Source: JAQBDA01 sp041301185
GTDB lineage: Bacteria > Chloroflexota > Anaerolineae > Anaerolineales > UBA4823
Assembly: GCA_041301185.1 (NCBI GenBank)
Contig: JBFYSV010000093.1
Location: 1-12,898 of the forward strand
DNA: 12,898 nt
Direction: 5' to 3'
Shown: one piece after another, positions 1 to 7,117 of the stretch
Numbering within the stretch: the stretch's first letter is position 1
Layout of the letters: every line of letters begins with the position of its first letter
The notes under the pieces: generated by a model
What the model was told of the DNA's origin: nothing
The model's database searches: none
Seen by the model: the letters and a program-made list of their open reading frames with translations, nothing else
Program-made: the position numbers and the translations under genes

Positions 1-1
1 A

Positions 2-1018
2 AGCAGGGTAGCTCTCCAGTTAGGTGAAATAATCCTTGCGCTCGAGCACATGGGGTACATTATCGATCCGGTGCCTGAAGCCGAAATAATCCATTTAGAA
101 GGCGAGTTGGGAGTTCAGCTCCCCTATGAATATAAAGAATTCCTTCTGCGCATCGGTTACAAGTCTGGCCCGTATAGGATGTGGAGCCCCGACAGGATAT
201 TGGCTGAGCTTGGTCGCCCCACGGGGGATCAAGGATCACTCCCCGAAGAAAGCGATAGGCTGAGATATCTACGCGAGCTTTTGGAGAGAAGTGAAAGCTT
301 CGAGGATCTTTGCGAATTTCTGGAGACAGACAATGTAGACGGGGTACAGGAGTTTTGGAAGTTTCTGTCAGAACACAAGAGGCAGTACCCCGGTCCGCCA
401 CGGCCCAGCCGGCCCTTCCAATTCACTCGAGCGCAGGCGGAAGTGTATAACCGTAGTGTTCCCGAGGAGAGCAACCGCCCGTGGTTAACCGGTCTCTATC
501 CCGCAAACGGCTCCATTACAATAGCCGACGACGGCGGGGAGTATGATTTCTACGTGCTGGTCATTAACGGAGATGCTGCCGGGAGCGTATGGGAGGTAAC
601 CGGAGAGGTTCTGACAGCCTGGAGACCAGCTCGACGTCCAAGAGGGGTAAGCGGCATTCGGATGGGAGGGCGTAATCCACTTCCACATCTATCAGCCACC
701 CCCACCTTCCTTGAGTGGTATTGCTCCTGGATAGAACAACGCCTTGTAGATTTGTGCGCTGATCCGAAAGGTTACCTAAACCTTGGCCTGGTATACCTGA
801 AATTGAATGAGTACTGGGAGTCTATCAAGTATTGGGACAAAATGATCCTAACGACACCTGACAACTCGTTAGCATACTACTACCGAGGCCTGGCGCTTCT
901 AGGACTACATCAGCTGGCTGTAGCCGCGGCAAATTTCAAGACGTGTCTTTCCCGGAATCCAGATCCTTGGACGCGAGCAAGGGCTAAGGAACAATTAGTT
1001 AGATTAGGCGTGGAATAA
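2..1018 (+). CDS. SUKH (SMI1/KNR4-like) domain protein with C-terminal TPRs, probably 5'-partial
   Basis: The reading frame from ATG 50 gives 322 residues. The N-terminal part matches the SMI1/KNR4 (SUKH) pattern: ELGVQLPYEYKEFLLRIG, then the central GLYPANGSITIADDGGEYDFYVLV strand region split as usual by a less conserved segment, and FLEWYCSWIEQRL near residue 230. Residues from about 237 to 310 form two TPR-like helical pairs (YLNLGLVYLKLNEYWESIKYW and SLAYYYRGLALLGLHQLAVAAANF type). SUKH proteins often act as immunity proteins against polymorphic toxins, but also occur alone; no toxin gene is visible here. ATG 50 has no convincing Shine-Dalgarno, and the frame stays open to base 2 encoding a helix-like stretch (LQLGEIILALEH), so the true start is probably outside the window. 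Its codon use looks less GC-rich than the neighbours, which hints at transfer (inference). Family call fairly sure, function unknown. Confidence 0.8.
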   Translation, partial: SRVALQLGEIILALEHMGYIIDPVPEAEIIHLEGELGVQLPYEYKEFLLRIGYKSGPYRMWSPDRILAELGRPTGDQGSLPEESDRLRYLRELLERSESFEDLCEFLETDNVDGVQEFWKFLSEHKRQYPGPPRPSRPFQFTRAQAEVYNRSVPEESNRPWLTGLYPANGSITIADDGGEYDFYVLVINGDAAGSVWEVTGEVLTAWRPARRPRGVSGIRMGGRNPLPHLSATPTFLEWYCSWIEQRLVDLCADPKGYLNLGLVYLKLNEYWESIKYWDKMILTTPDNSLAYYYRGLALLGLHQLAVAAANFKTCLSRNPDPWTRARAKEQLVRLGVE

Positions 1019-1071
1019 GTACGCGAGACCCGTAACTAGGTTTCGCTTAGCTAATGATCAATAAGCATCCG

Positions 1072-1094
1072 GGATGGGTTCGCTCAACCCATCC
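1072..1094. repeat. Perfect 9-bp hairpin after the SUKH gene
   Basis: GGATGGGTT (1072-1080) and AACCCATCC (1086-1094) form a perfect 9-bp stem with a 5-base loop, 54 bases after the SUKH stop. No T-run follows on either strand, so it is either a weak terminator or part of the repeat cluster to its right. Confidence 0.45.
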
Positions 1095-1110
1095 TACCGG
1101 CTGCCGGCTA

Positions 1111-1206
1111 TGTCATCCCGAGCGCAGCGAGGAATCCCTGCGGTGCAGATCATAAGATCATCATTGCAGGGATTCCTCGTCGCAAAGAACGCTCCTCGGA
1201 AAGACA
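1111..1206. repeat. MITE-like palindromic repeat element
   Basis: The element begins TGTCATCCCGAG (1111-1122) and ends CTCGGAAAGACA (1195-1206), which are inverted repeats matching at 10 of 12 positions. Inside, GAGGAATCCCTGC (1129-1141) and GCAGGGATTCCTC (1166-1178) are perfect 13-bp inverted arms around a 24-base loop. There is no coding capacity. It resembles the short dispersed TGTCAT-type repeats common in environmental bacterial genomes, and related ends occur at 8075 and 12558 in this window. Confidence 0.7.
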
Positions 1207-1244
1207 TCAATGCTCCATGCTTATACCCACCCAAAATCCACGTT

Positions 1245-1279
1245 AAATAAAAGGTGGGCATGTTTTATTCACGCCCGCC
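1245..1279 (-). terminator. Rho-independent terminator of the atp-mreB operon
   Basis: Read on the minus strand, GGCGGGCGTG pairs with CATGCCCACC (1270-1279 with 1253-1262; one mismatch and one G-U pair) across a 7-base A-rich loop, followed at once by TTTTATTT (1252-1245). It starts 21 bases after the mreB-like stop codon, the expected place for the end of this operon. Confidence 0.75.
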
Positions 1280-1300
1280 CAAAGAATCAACTGTATCAAT

Positions 1301-2308
1301 TTACACCGGTGGCAAATTACGCCGGATGAGCGGGTACAGGCTCAACGCCCGGGCTGCGCCTTCTGCCACGCAGGTGGTCGGGTTATCCACCCGGTAAGCC
1401 GGCACGCCCAGCTCCTTGGTCAGCAGCTGGTCCATGCCGCGCAGCAGCGCCCCGCCTCCCGTCACCGCCACACCCCGGTCGATGATGTCCGAGACCAGCT
1501 CGGGGGGAGTCTTCTCCAGCACCCGGCGGGCTGTTTCGATGATATCCATCAGCGGGTCGTGCATCGCTTCCACCACCTCGCCGGTCGTCAGTGTCGCCGG
1601 GCGCGGCAAGCCGCTCACCTGGTCCTGGCCCTGGATCTCCATGCTTTGCTCTTCTTCCAGGGGTACCGCCGCGCCGATCTTTATCTTTATCTGCTCGGCG
1701 GTCATCTGCCCGATGATCAGCCCGTACTTCTTGCGCATATAAGCCATGATAGCTTCGTCCAGGGCAACACCCCCAGCGCGCAGGGTCTCAGCTGTCACAA
1801 TACCATACATCGCCAGCACCGCTGCTTGCGTGGCGCCGCCCCCCAAACAGAGCAGCATATTACCGGATGGTGTGCTGATCGGCAGGTCTACGCCCAGGGC
1901 AGCTGCCAGCGGCTGTTGGATCAAATAAGCCTCCCGGCTGCCGGCTTGCAGGGCTGCCTCGTGCACCGCCCGGCTCTCCACACTGGTCACTCCATACGGC
2001 ACAGTGACCATGATCCGCGGCCGCATGAACCGCATTGGTCCGCTGAGCTTGCGCAATAAGGCTTCTAATAAATATTCAGTGACTTCGTAATCGGCGATCA
2101 CCCCATTGTGCATGGGGCGAGTGACTTCCATGCTCTCTGGCACGCGGCCGTACATATCCAGGGCTTCTTGACCCCAGGCGACCATCTTTTGCTCGTCGAC
2201 CACAATAGCCGCCATGGTGGGTTCTTCCAGGACAATCCGCTCGCCTTCCGCCACACGGATAAAAAAGGTGCCCAGGTCGATGCCCAGTTCTTTTGAAAAA
2301 AGCGCCAT
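1301..2308 (-). CDS. mreB: Divergent MreB-like actin homologue
   Basis: 335 residues, the usual MreB length. It is an actin/HSP70-fold protein; MreB filaments under the membrane guide cell-wall synthesis. Visible landmarks are GIDLGT (9-14), RPMHNGVIADY (64-74), VTVPYGVTSVESRAV (101-115), the hinge-proximal LIQQPLAAALG (129-139), CLGGGAT (154-160), AGGVALDEAI, TAEQIKIKIGAA, and the phosphate-binding VTGGGALLRGMD (282-293). Two expected features are altered: the second phosphate motif, normally DIGGGT, has Cys154 in place of Asp, and the IEEP motif carrying the presumed catalytic Glu reads IQQP. The phosphate-1 loop DLGTANT is DLGTFFI. ATP hydrolysis may therefore be weakened (inference). It starts only 6 bases after the atpC stop and shares its transcript; the nearest GGGAG is rather far (14 bases). 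It could be a paralogue with a non-canonical role, a second MreB being expected elsewhere. Confidence 0.88.
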   Translation of the reverse strand: MALFSKELGIDLGTFFIRVAEGERIVLEEPTMAAIVVDEQKMVAWGQEALDMYGRVPESMEVTRPMHNGVIADYEVTEYLLEALLRKLSGPMRFMRPRIMVTVPYGVTSVESRAVHEAALQAGSREAYLIQQPLAAALGVDLPISTPSGNMLLCLGGGATQAAVLAMYGIVTAETLRAGGVALDEAIMAYMRKKYGLIIGQMTAEQIKIKIGAAVPLEEEQSMEIQGQDQVSGLPRPATLTTGEVVEAMHDPLMDIIETARRVLEKTPPELVSDIIDRGVAVTGGGALLRGMDQLLTKELGVPAYRVDNPTTCVAEGAARALSLYPLIRRNLPPV

Positions 2309-2314
2309 ATCTGG

Positions 2315-2767
2315 CTACGATTCTCCCTCACCGCCCCCGTACGGGCGGGATGGCTGGCTGCGGCGGAAGCGGCGCGCCGCCTCCAGGCGCAGGTTCGAGC
2401 GCTTGAGAGCGGCTTCCATCTTCAAGTAGGTGTCTGTATCCGGCGGCGGTCCGGCTTTGAGGAACTCCTCTGCCCTGCGCCGGGCTGCTTCCGCCCGGGC
2501 GACATCGATCTCCTCGACGTTTTCGGCAGCATCTGCCAGCACGGTGACGATATCCGGCTGTACTTCCACCACCCCGCCTGCCACGGCAAACACCTGCTCC
2601 TCGCCGCGTACCCGCACCTTCAAAAAGCCCAGGCGCAGCGTAGAGAGCAAGGGGGCGTGGTTGGGCAGGATCCCCATCTCCCCCGCCTCCCCCGGCAGGA
2701 CAACGATATCCACATCGCCTTCAAACACCATGCGGTCCTGGGATACGATCTCACATCGAATGGGCAT
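2315..2767 (-). CDS. atpC: F1Fo ATP synthase epsilon subunit
   Basis: 150 residues. The epsilon subunit is part of the F1 central stalk, sits on gamma above the c-ring and can inhibit ATP hydrolysis through its C-terminal helices. The N-terminal beta-sandwich shows the family signature GEMGILPNHAPLLSTL (29-44), and residues from about 85 form the two charged helices. IDVARA (87-92) fits the I(L)DXXRA motif through which bacillar epsilon subunits bind ATP, so regulation by ATP level is possible (inference). The C-terminus is extended by a Pro/Gly/Ser-rich tail ending GGGEGES. The start ATG at 2767 has a good Shine-Dalgarno, AAGGAG, four bases upstream; the gap to atpD is 21 bases and to the mreB-like gene 6 bases, so the genes are co-transcribed. 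Confidence 0.95.
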   Translation of the reverse strand: MPIRCEIVSQDRMVFEGDVDIVVLPGEAGEMGILPNHAPLLSTLRLGFLKVRVRGEEQVFAVAGGVVEVQPDIVTVLADAAENVEEIDVARAEAARRRAEEFLKAGPPPDTDTYLKMEAALKRSNLRLEAARRFRRSQPSRPYGGGEGES

Positions 2768-2788
2768 AAGACTCCTTACCCGATTTCC

Positions 2789-4174
2789 CTATAAATTCTG
2801 CGATTTTTCCCGGGCTTCTTCGATACTGCCTACCATCATAAAAGCCTGCTCGGGCAAATCATCGTGCTTGCCATCCAGGATCTCGCGGAAGCCGCGCACG
2901 GTATCCCGCAGCGAGACATACCGACCTTCCAATCCGGTGAACTGCTGCGCCACGTAGAACGGTTGCGAGAAGAAGCGCTCGATCTTGCGAGCGCGCGCCA
3001 CAATCATCTTGTCGTCTTCGCTCAGCTCGTCCACGCCCAGGATGGCGATAATATCCTGCAGGTCCTTGTAACGCTGGAGCAAGCGCTGTACCTCACGCGC
3101 CGTGGCGTAGTGCTCATCACCGACGATGTTCGGGTCGAGAATGCGCGAAGTAGAACCCAGCGGGTCCACCGCCGGGTAAATGCCTTTCTCGGAGATGGAG
3201 CGCTCCAGGGCGATTGTGGCGTCCAGGTGGGTGAATGTGGCTACCGGCGCCGGGTCAGAATAATCGTCTGCCGGCACGTAGACTGCCTGCATCGAGGTGA
3301 TCGACCCGCTGCGGGTGGAGGTGATCCGCTCTTGCAGCTCGCCCATCTCGGTTGCCAGGGTAGGCTGGTAGCCCACCGCCGACGGCATGCGCCCGAGCAG
3401 CGCCGAGACTTCCGAGCCAGACATGGAGAAGCGGAAGATATTATCAATAAATAGCAGCACATCCCGCCCCTGGTCGCGGAAATACTCCGCCATCGAGAGC
3501 GCCGAGAGAGCAACCCGCAAACGCACGCCGGATGGCTCGTTCATCTGCCCGTAGACCATCACCGTGTCTTTCATCACGCCCGATTCGACCATCTCCCGGT
3601 AGAGCTGGGTGCCCTCCCGGGTGCGCTCGCCAACCCCGGCGAACACCGAGTTGCCCTGGTGCACAGTGGCGATCGAGCGGATCAGCTCCATGATGATTAC
3701 CGTCTTGCCCACGCCCGCCCCGCCAAAGATGCCGGTCTTGCCGCCCTTGGTGAAGGGGGCGATCAGGTCGATGACCTTGATCCCCGTTTCGAACACCTCA
3801 ACCCGGGTGGATTGGTCTGAGAACTTGGGCGCCGGGCGGTGGATGGGATAGTACTGGCTGGCATTGACCGGACCCAGCCGGTCCACCGGCTTGCCAAGCA
3901 CGTTGAACACCCTGCCCAGCGTCTCCTGGCCCACCGGCACCAGGATCGGCGCGCCGGTGCTGTTGGCAGTCCGGCCGCGCTGCAAGCCGTCCGTGCTGTC
4001 CATCGCCACGCAGCGCACCCAATTGTTGCCCAGGTGCTTGTTCACTTCCAGCACCAGGGTGCTGTCGCCTTCCATCGACACCTCGATGGCTTCATAAATC
4101 GCAGGCATCTGGTCCGCAGGGAATTCAACATCGACCACACCACCTAAAACCTGAACAATCCGTCCTTTTGCCAT
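2789..4174 (-). CDS. atpD: F1Fo ATP synthase beta subunit
   Basis: 461 residues, the usual length. Beta carries the catalytic nucleotide sites of F1. The sequence shows the Walker A loop GGAGVGKT (151-158), the general base in GVGERTREG (Glu183), the Walker B strand LLFIDNIFRF, the GSEVSALLGRMPSAVGYQPTL block, and the DELSEED lever as DELSEDD (382-388). The frame extends to a TTG at 4186, but that TTG lies in the Shine-Dalgarno itself (GGAGG), which is correctly spaced from ATG 4174; the protein then starts MAKGRIVQVLG, as homologues do. The conserved FRFTQAGSEVS segment reads FRFSMSGSEVS, a mild variant. It follows atpG by 45 bases and precedes atpC by 21, the standard F1 order. All catalytic residues that I can locate are intact. 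Confidence 0.97.
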   Translation of the reverse strand: MAKGRIVQVLGGVVDVEFPADQMPAIYEAIEVSMEGDSTLVLEVNKHLGNNWVRCVAMDSTDGLQRGRTANSTGAPILVPVGQETLGRVFNVLGKPVDRLGPVNASQYYPIHRPAPKFSDQSTRVEVFETGIKVIDLIAPFTKGGKTGIFGGAGVGKTVIIMELIRSIATVHQGNSVFAGVGERTREGTQLYREMVESGVMKDTVMVYGQMNEPSGVRLRVALSALSMAEYFRDQGRDVLLFIDNIFRFSMSGSEVSALLGRMPSAVGYQPTLATEMGELQERITSTRSGSITSMQAVYVPADDYSDPAPVATFTHLDATIALERSISEKGIYPAVDPLGSTSRILDPNIVGDEHYATAREVQRLLQRYKDLQDIIAILGVDELSEDDKMIVARARKIERFFSQPFYVAQQFTGLEGRYVSLRDTVRGFREILDGKHDDLPEQAFMMVGSIEEAREKSQNL

Positions 4175-4219
4175 ACAGTCCTCCAACTCATCAAGAAGTG
4201 CTCTCTCTTGTGATTAATC

Positions 4220-5107
4220 TCAGCCTAAAGCCTCAGCCCCTCCGGCGATATCCAGCATCTCGCTGGTGATCGACTGTTGGCGGGCTTTGTTATATTCCAG
4301 GGTCAGGGCACCTGCCAGGTCGGTGGCGGCATCGGTGGCGTTCTTCATCGCCACCATGCGGGCAGCATGCTCGCTAGCCAGCGATTCCAGGATCGCCTGG
4401 TAGACCTGCAGGGCGGTAAAGCGCGGCACGATCTCATCCAGGATCTCGTTCTGGCCTGGCTCGTAGATGTAAGCCGCCGCCGCTGCGCGGGCTGCCGGGG
4501 CAAAATCTTGCACTCGCCCCGTGCTCACCCCTACCTCCAGGGGCAGCAGCTTTTTCACCTGCGGAATCTGCTTGACCATGTTGACAAAATTGGTGTAGAC
4601 CAAGTACACCTCGTCTACCCGCCCCGAAAGGAACTCATCCACCGCCAATCGCCCGATGGCGGATACATCCGCAAAAGACGGCGCTGCCGGCAGATTGCTG
4701 AACTCCGCCAGGATCTCCTTGCGGCGGCGGATCATCAAATCCCGCCCTTTGCGCCCCACAGTGATGTATTCCACCGGCACAGGGTGCTGGTCAAAGGATT
4801 GCGAGGTAAAACGCACAATATTGGTGTTATACGCACCAGCCAGTCCCCGGTCGCCGGTCACCAGCACCACCAGCACCCGCTCAACCTGCTCCCGGCTGGT
4901 CAGCAGCGGGTGCAGGGTATCCCGCCCGGGCTGCCCGGCGATATGGGTCAGCACCTGCCAGGCCTTGGTGGCGTAGGGCCGGGTATTGGTGACCGCCTGC
5001 ATGGCTTTGCGCACTTTACTCGCGCTGACGGCCTGCAAGGCCCGCGTCACCTGGGCAATGTTTTTAACGCTGCGGATGCGCAGCCGGACTTCTCTCGCAG
5101 ATGGCAT
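4220..5107 (-). CDS. atpG: F1Fo ATP synthase gamma subunit
   Basis: 295 residues, normal for the family. Gamma is the rotating central shaft of F1 that couples proton or sodium flow through Fo to the beta sites. The N-terminal coiled-coil helix begins MPSAREVRLRIRSVKNIAQV and continues TRALQAVSASKVRKA; the central Rossmann-like domain contains LVTGDRGLAGAYNTNI (82-97); the C-terminal helix has the highly conserved AMKNATDAATDLAGALTLEYNKAR and ends ITSEMLDIAGGAEAL. An Ala-rich stretch (ARAAAAAYIYEPG) lies before the C-terminal helix. The start at 5107 is supported by a GAGAGAGG Shine-Dalgarno four bases upstream. It lies 148 bases after atpA, an unusually wide gap that holds a strong palindrome, and 45 bases before atpD. 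Confidence 0.96.
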   Translation of the reverse strand: MPSAREVRLRIRSVKNIAQVTRALQAVSASKVRKAMQAVTNTRPYATKAWQVLTHIAGQPGRDTLHPLLTSREQVERVLVVLVTGDRGLAGAYNTNIVRFTSQSFDQHPVPVEYITVGRKGRDLMIRRRKEILAEFSNLPAAPSFADVSAIGRLAVDEFLSGRVDEVYLVYTNFVNMVKQIPQVKKLLPLEVGVSTGRVQDFAPAARAAAAAYIYEPGQNEILDEIVPRFTALQVYQAILESLASEHAARMVAMKNATDAATDLAGALTLEYNKARQQSITSEMLDIAGGAEALG

Positions 5108-5130
5108 AGCCCTCTCTCAATAATCTGTAG

Positions 5131-5216
5131 AACTTACGCAATTCGGGGGGTTTTGGTTTGTTTGGGCGGGTTCCGCCCGCCCAAACAAACCAAATATCCC
5201 AATCGAGTGCGTAACG
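5131..5216. repeat. Palindromic element between atpA and atpG
   Basis: A perfect 19-bp inverted repeat, TTTGGTTTGTTTGGGCGGG (5152-5170) with its complement at 5176-5194 around a 5-base loop, is nested inside outer arms TTACGCA (5134-5140) and TGCGTAA (5208-5214). The whole looks like a small palindromic insertion. In the atp transcript it would form a very stable hairpin, but no U-run follows, so it is not a standard terminator. It may tune RNA stability or the alpha-to-gamma ratio (inference). Confidence 0.75.
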
Positions 5217-5255
5217 CCTAATCTGTTCAAACGTCGCTACCTGCCGGATCTGGCT

Positions 5256-6917
5256 CTACTGCCAGGTGCTGTTGAATGCCTCCAGCGCAGCGCGCAATTT
5301 CACCTCGTTCTCATCGGTAATGCGCTTCTTTTCGGCAATATCCTTGCCGATCTCCGGGTTGGAGGTTTCCATGAAGCGCACCAGCTCCAGCTCGAAGCGG
5401 CGCATTTGGTCCAGCGGAACCTGGTCGGTATAGCCGCGCGTCCCCGCGAAAATAATGATCACCTGGTTCTCCAGCGAGATCGGCGCGTACTGCGGCTGCT
5501 TGAGGATCTCCTGCAGGTGCAGGCCGCGGTTTAGCTGCGCCTGGGTGGATTTATCCAGGTCGGAGCCGAACTGGGCAAACGCCGCCAGCTCGCGGAATGA
5601 GGCCATATCCAGGCGCAAGCGGGCTGCCACCTGCTTCATCGCCCGGGTTTGGGCGTCGCCGCCCACCCGCGAGACCGAGATGCCCACGTTCACAGCCGGG
5701 CGGATGCCAGCGTAGAACAGGTTGCCCTCCAGGTAGATCTGCCCGTCGGTGATCGAGATCACGTTGGTGGGAATATACGCCGAGACATCGCCCAGCAGGG
5801 TCTCGATGATCGGCAGTGCGGTCAGCGAGCCGCCGGAGCCTTTCACCTTGAGCACCTGGTACTGGTCGGCATCTGACAGGGCTTTGTGCGCCTCGGTGGC
5901 GTTGTGCTGCGCCAGCGGTCCGCTGTACAGCTTCCCGTTCAGGGCATCGCTGGCTTCAGCCTGGGGATGCGGATAATCTTTGGGGACAATCGCAAACTGG
6001 TCTGCCAGGCGGGCTGCCCGCTCCAGCAGGCGGGAGTGCAGGTAGAACACATCCCCCGGGTAGGCTTCACGTCCTGGCGGGCGGCGCAGCAGCAGGGATA
6101 CCTGGCGGTACGCCCAGGCGTGCTTGGATAGGTCGTCGTACACCACCAGGGCGTCGCGGCCGGTCTCCATGAACGCCTCGCCGATGGCGCAACCGGCGTA
6201 AGGAGCAATGAACTGCAATGTAGCCGCCTCATCCGCGGCTGCCACCACCACTGTGGTGTACTCCATCGCCCCGAAGCGCTCCAGCAGGGCAACCGTGCGG
6301 GCGATGGCGGCTTTCTTCTGCCCGATCGCCACGTAAATGCACAGCAGGTCTTTGCCCTTCTGGTTGATGATCGTGTCAATCGCCAGGGCGGTCTTGCCGG
6401 TCTGGCGGTCGCCAATAATCAGCTCGCGCTGCCCCCGCCCGATGGGGATCATCGAGTCGATGGCTTTAATCCCGGTTTGCACCGGGGTATCCACGTCTTT
6501 ACGCTGCACCACGCCTGGACCAATGCGCTCGATGGGCAGGTACTGATCAGCCTGGATGGGACCTTTGCCATCAATCGGCTGCCCCAGGGCGTTGACCACC
6601 CGCCCGATCATTCCGTCGCCAACCGGCACCGATGCAATCCGCCCGGTCGAGCGCACGCTCATGCCTTCCTCGATTTCGGAATACTCGCCCATGATGATTA
6701 CGCCAACCGTATCGGCTTCCAGGTTGAAGGCGATCCCCAGCACACCGTTGGGGAACTGGACCAGCTCCTGGGCGCGCACATCCGAAAGACCGTGCACCCG
6801 GGCGATGCCGTCGCCGGCCTCCGCCACCGTGCCCACGTCGCGCACTTCCATCCCGGGCTTGAAATCTTCGATTTGCTTCTTAAGATCGGCGGTAATTTGA
6901 CTGATCAGGTCGGACAT
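5256..6917 (-). CDS. atpA: F1Fo ATP synthase alpha subunit with an extra internal segment
   Basis: 553 residues against about 500-515 in most bacteria. Alpha forms the non-catalytic nucleotide sites and supplies the arginine finger to beta. Seen in order: beta-barrel start VGTVAEAGDGIARVHGL (28-44), LGQPIDGKGPI (111-121), Walker A GDRQTGKT (169-176), VVYDDLSKHAWAYRQVSLLLRRPPGREAYPGD, GGSLTALPIIET (362-373), arginine finger in SRVGGDAQ (Arg417), and the helical C-terminus. Between RLADQF and GGSLTALP, where homologues have a few residues, there is an insertion of roughly residues 309-360 containing DYPHPQAEASDALNGKLYSG. The frame continues cleanly through it, so it is coding rather than a frameshift. 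Start ATG 6917 has GGAGG four bases upstream. First F1 gene of this operon; no atpH or Fo gene precedes it. Confidence 0.96.
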   Translation of the reverse strand: MSDLISQITADLKKQIEDFKPGMEVRDVGTVAEAGDGIARVHGLSDVRAQELVQFPNGVLGIAFNLEADTVGVIIMGEYSEIEEGMSVRSTGRIASVPVGDGMIGRVVNALGQPIDGKGPIQADQYLPIERIGPGVVQRKDVDTPVQTGIKAIDSMIPIGRGQRELIIGDRQTGKTALAIDTIINQKGKDLLCIYVAIGQKKAAIARTVALLERFGAMEYTTVVVAAADEAATLQFIAPYAGCAIGEAFMETGRDALVVYDDLSKHAWAYRQVSLLLRRPPGREAYPGDVFYLHSRLLERAARLADQFAIVPKDYPHPQAEASDALNGKLYSGPLAQHNATEAHKALSDADQYQVLKVKGSGGSLTALPIIETLLGDVSAYIPTNVISITDGQIYLEGNLFYAGIRPAVNVGISVSRVGGDAQTRAMKQVAARLRLDMASFRELAAFAQFGSDLDKSTQAQLNRGLHLQEILKQPQYAPISLENQVIIIFAGTRGYTDQVPLDQMRRFELELVRFMETSNPEIGKDIAEKKRITDENEVKLRAALEAFNSTWQ

Positions 6918-6938
6918 TAGGCCTCCAAAGATTGGTGA

Positions 6939-7040
6939 TTATTCCATGTACTGGCGTACTACGGCCCGGACAGGGGCTTCATATCCGGGCACGCCATGCG
7001 CTTCGGTCAGTTCTTTTAATAACTGTAAGGTTTTTTCCAT
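6939..7040 (-). pseudogene. N-terminal fragment of an M42-family aminopeptidase (33 codons), leader of the atp operon
   Basis: This minus-strand ORF starts ATG 7040 and stops TAA 6939-6941, giving MEKTLQLLKELTEAHGVPGY then EAPVRAVVRQYME. That is the canonical N-terminus of M42 glutamyl aminopeptidase/endoglucanase-M proteins (LLKELTEAxGVPGYExPVR), which are normally about 340-360 residues. The frame ends exactly where the family would continue with PLGD/PLGE-type sequence, and the atpA start follows 21 bases after the stop. An AGGAG sits about 15 bases before the ATG, and the operon promoter is a few bases farther upstream, so the fragment is transcribed as the first ORF of the atp mRNA. It is best read as a remnant left by a rearrangement; translation as a leader peptide is possible but unproven. 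Confidence 0.7.
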
Positions 7041-7074
7041 CCGGGGGAATACGCTCCTCTAGCTAATCGGTCAA

Positions 7075-7103
7075 ATGATACCTGAAAGACGGCATATTGT
7101 AAA
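7075..7103 (-). promoter_or_regulatory. Sigma70-like promoter of the atp operon
   Basis: On the minus strand TTTACA (7103-7098) and TATCAT (7080-7075) are separated by 17 bases, five of six matches to consensus in each box. Transcription would start near 7068, about 28 bases before the M42-fragment ATG. It is located directly after the terminator hairpin of the fluoride operon, so the two transcription units are cleanly separated. Confidence 0.65.
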
Positions 7104-7117
7104 GAAGTTCACATTTA

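Noticed and set aside
1559..2059. Plus-strand open frame of 166 codons within the mreB-like gene
   Set aside because: It is the antisense shadow of a clearly recognised gene, His/Gln-rich and without homology that I recognise.
4175..4186. Longer atpD start at TTG 4186
   Set aside because: The TTG overlaps the GGAGG Shine-Dalgarno of the ATG at 4174, and family members start at MAKGRIV-type sequence.
5152..5194. Hairpin as a true terminator ending transcription after atpA
   Set aside because: There is no U-run on the minus strand, and atpG, atpD and atpC downstream have no visible promoter of their own.
6918..7070. A possible atpH (delta) remnant upstream of atpA
   Set aside because: The translation of this segment matches the M42 aminopeptidase start and not delta.
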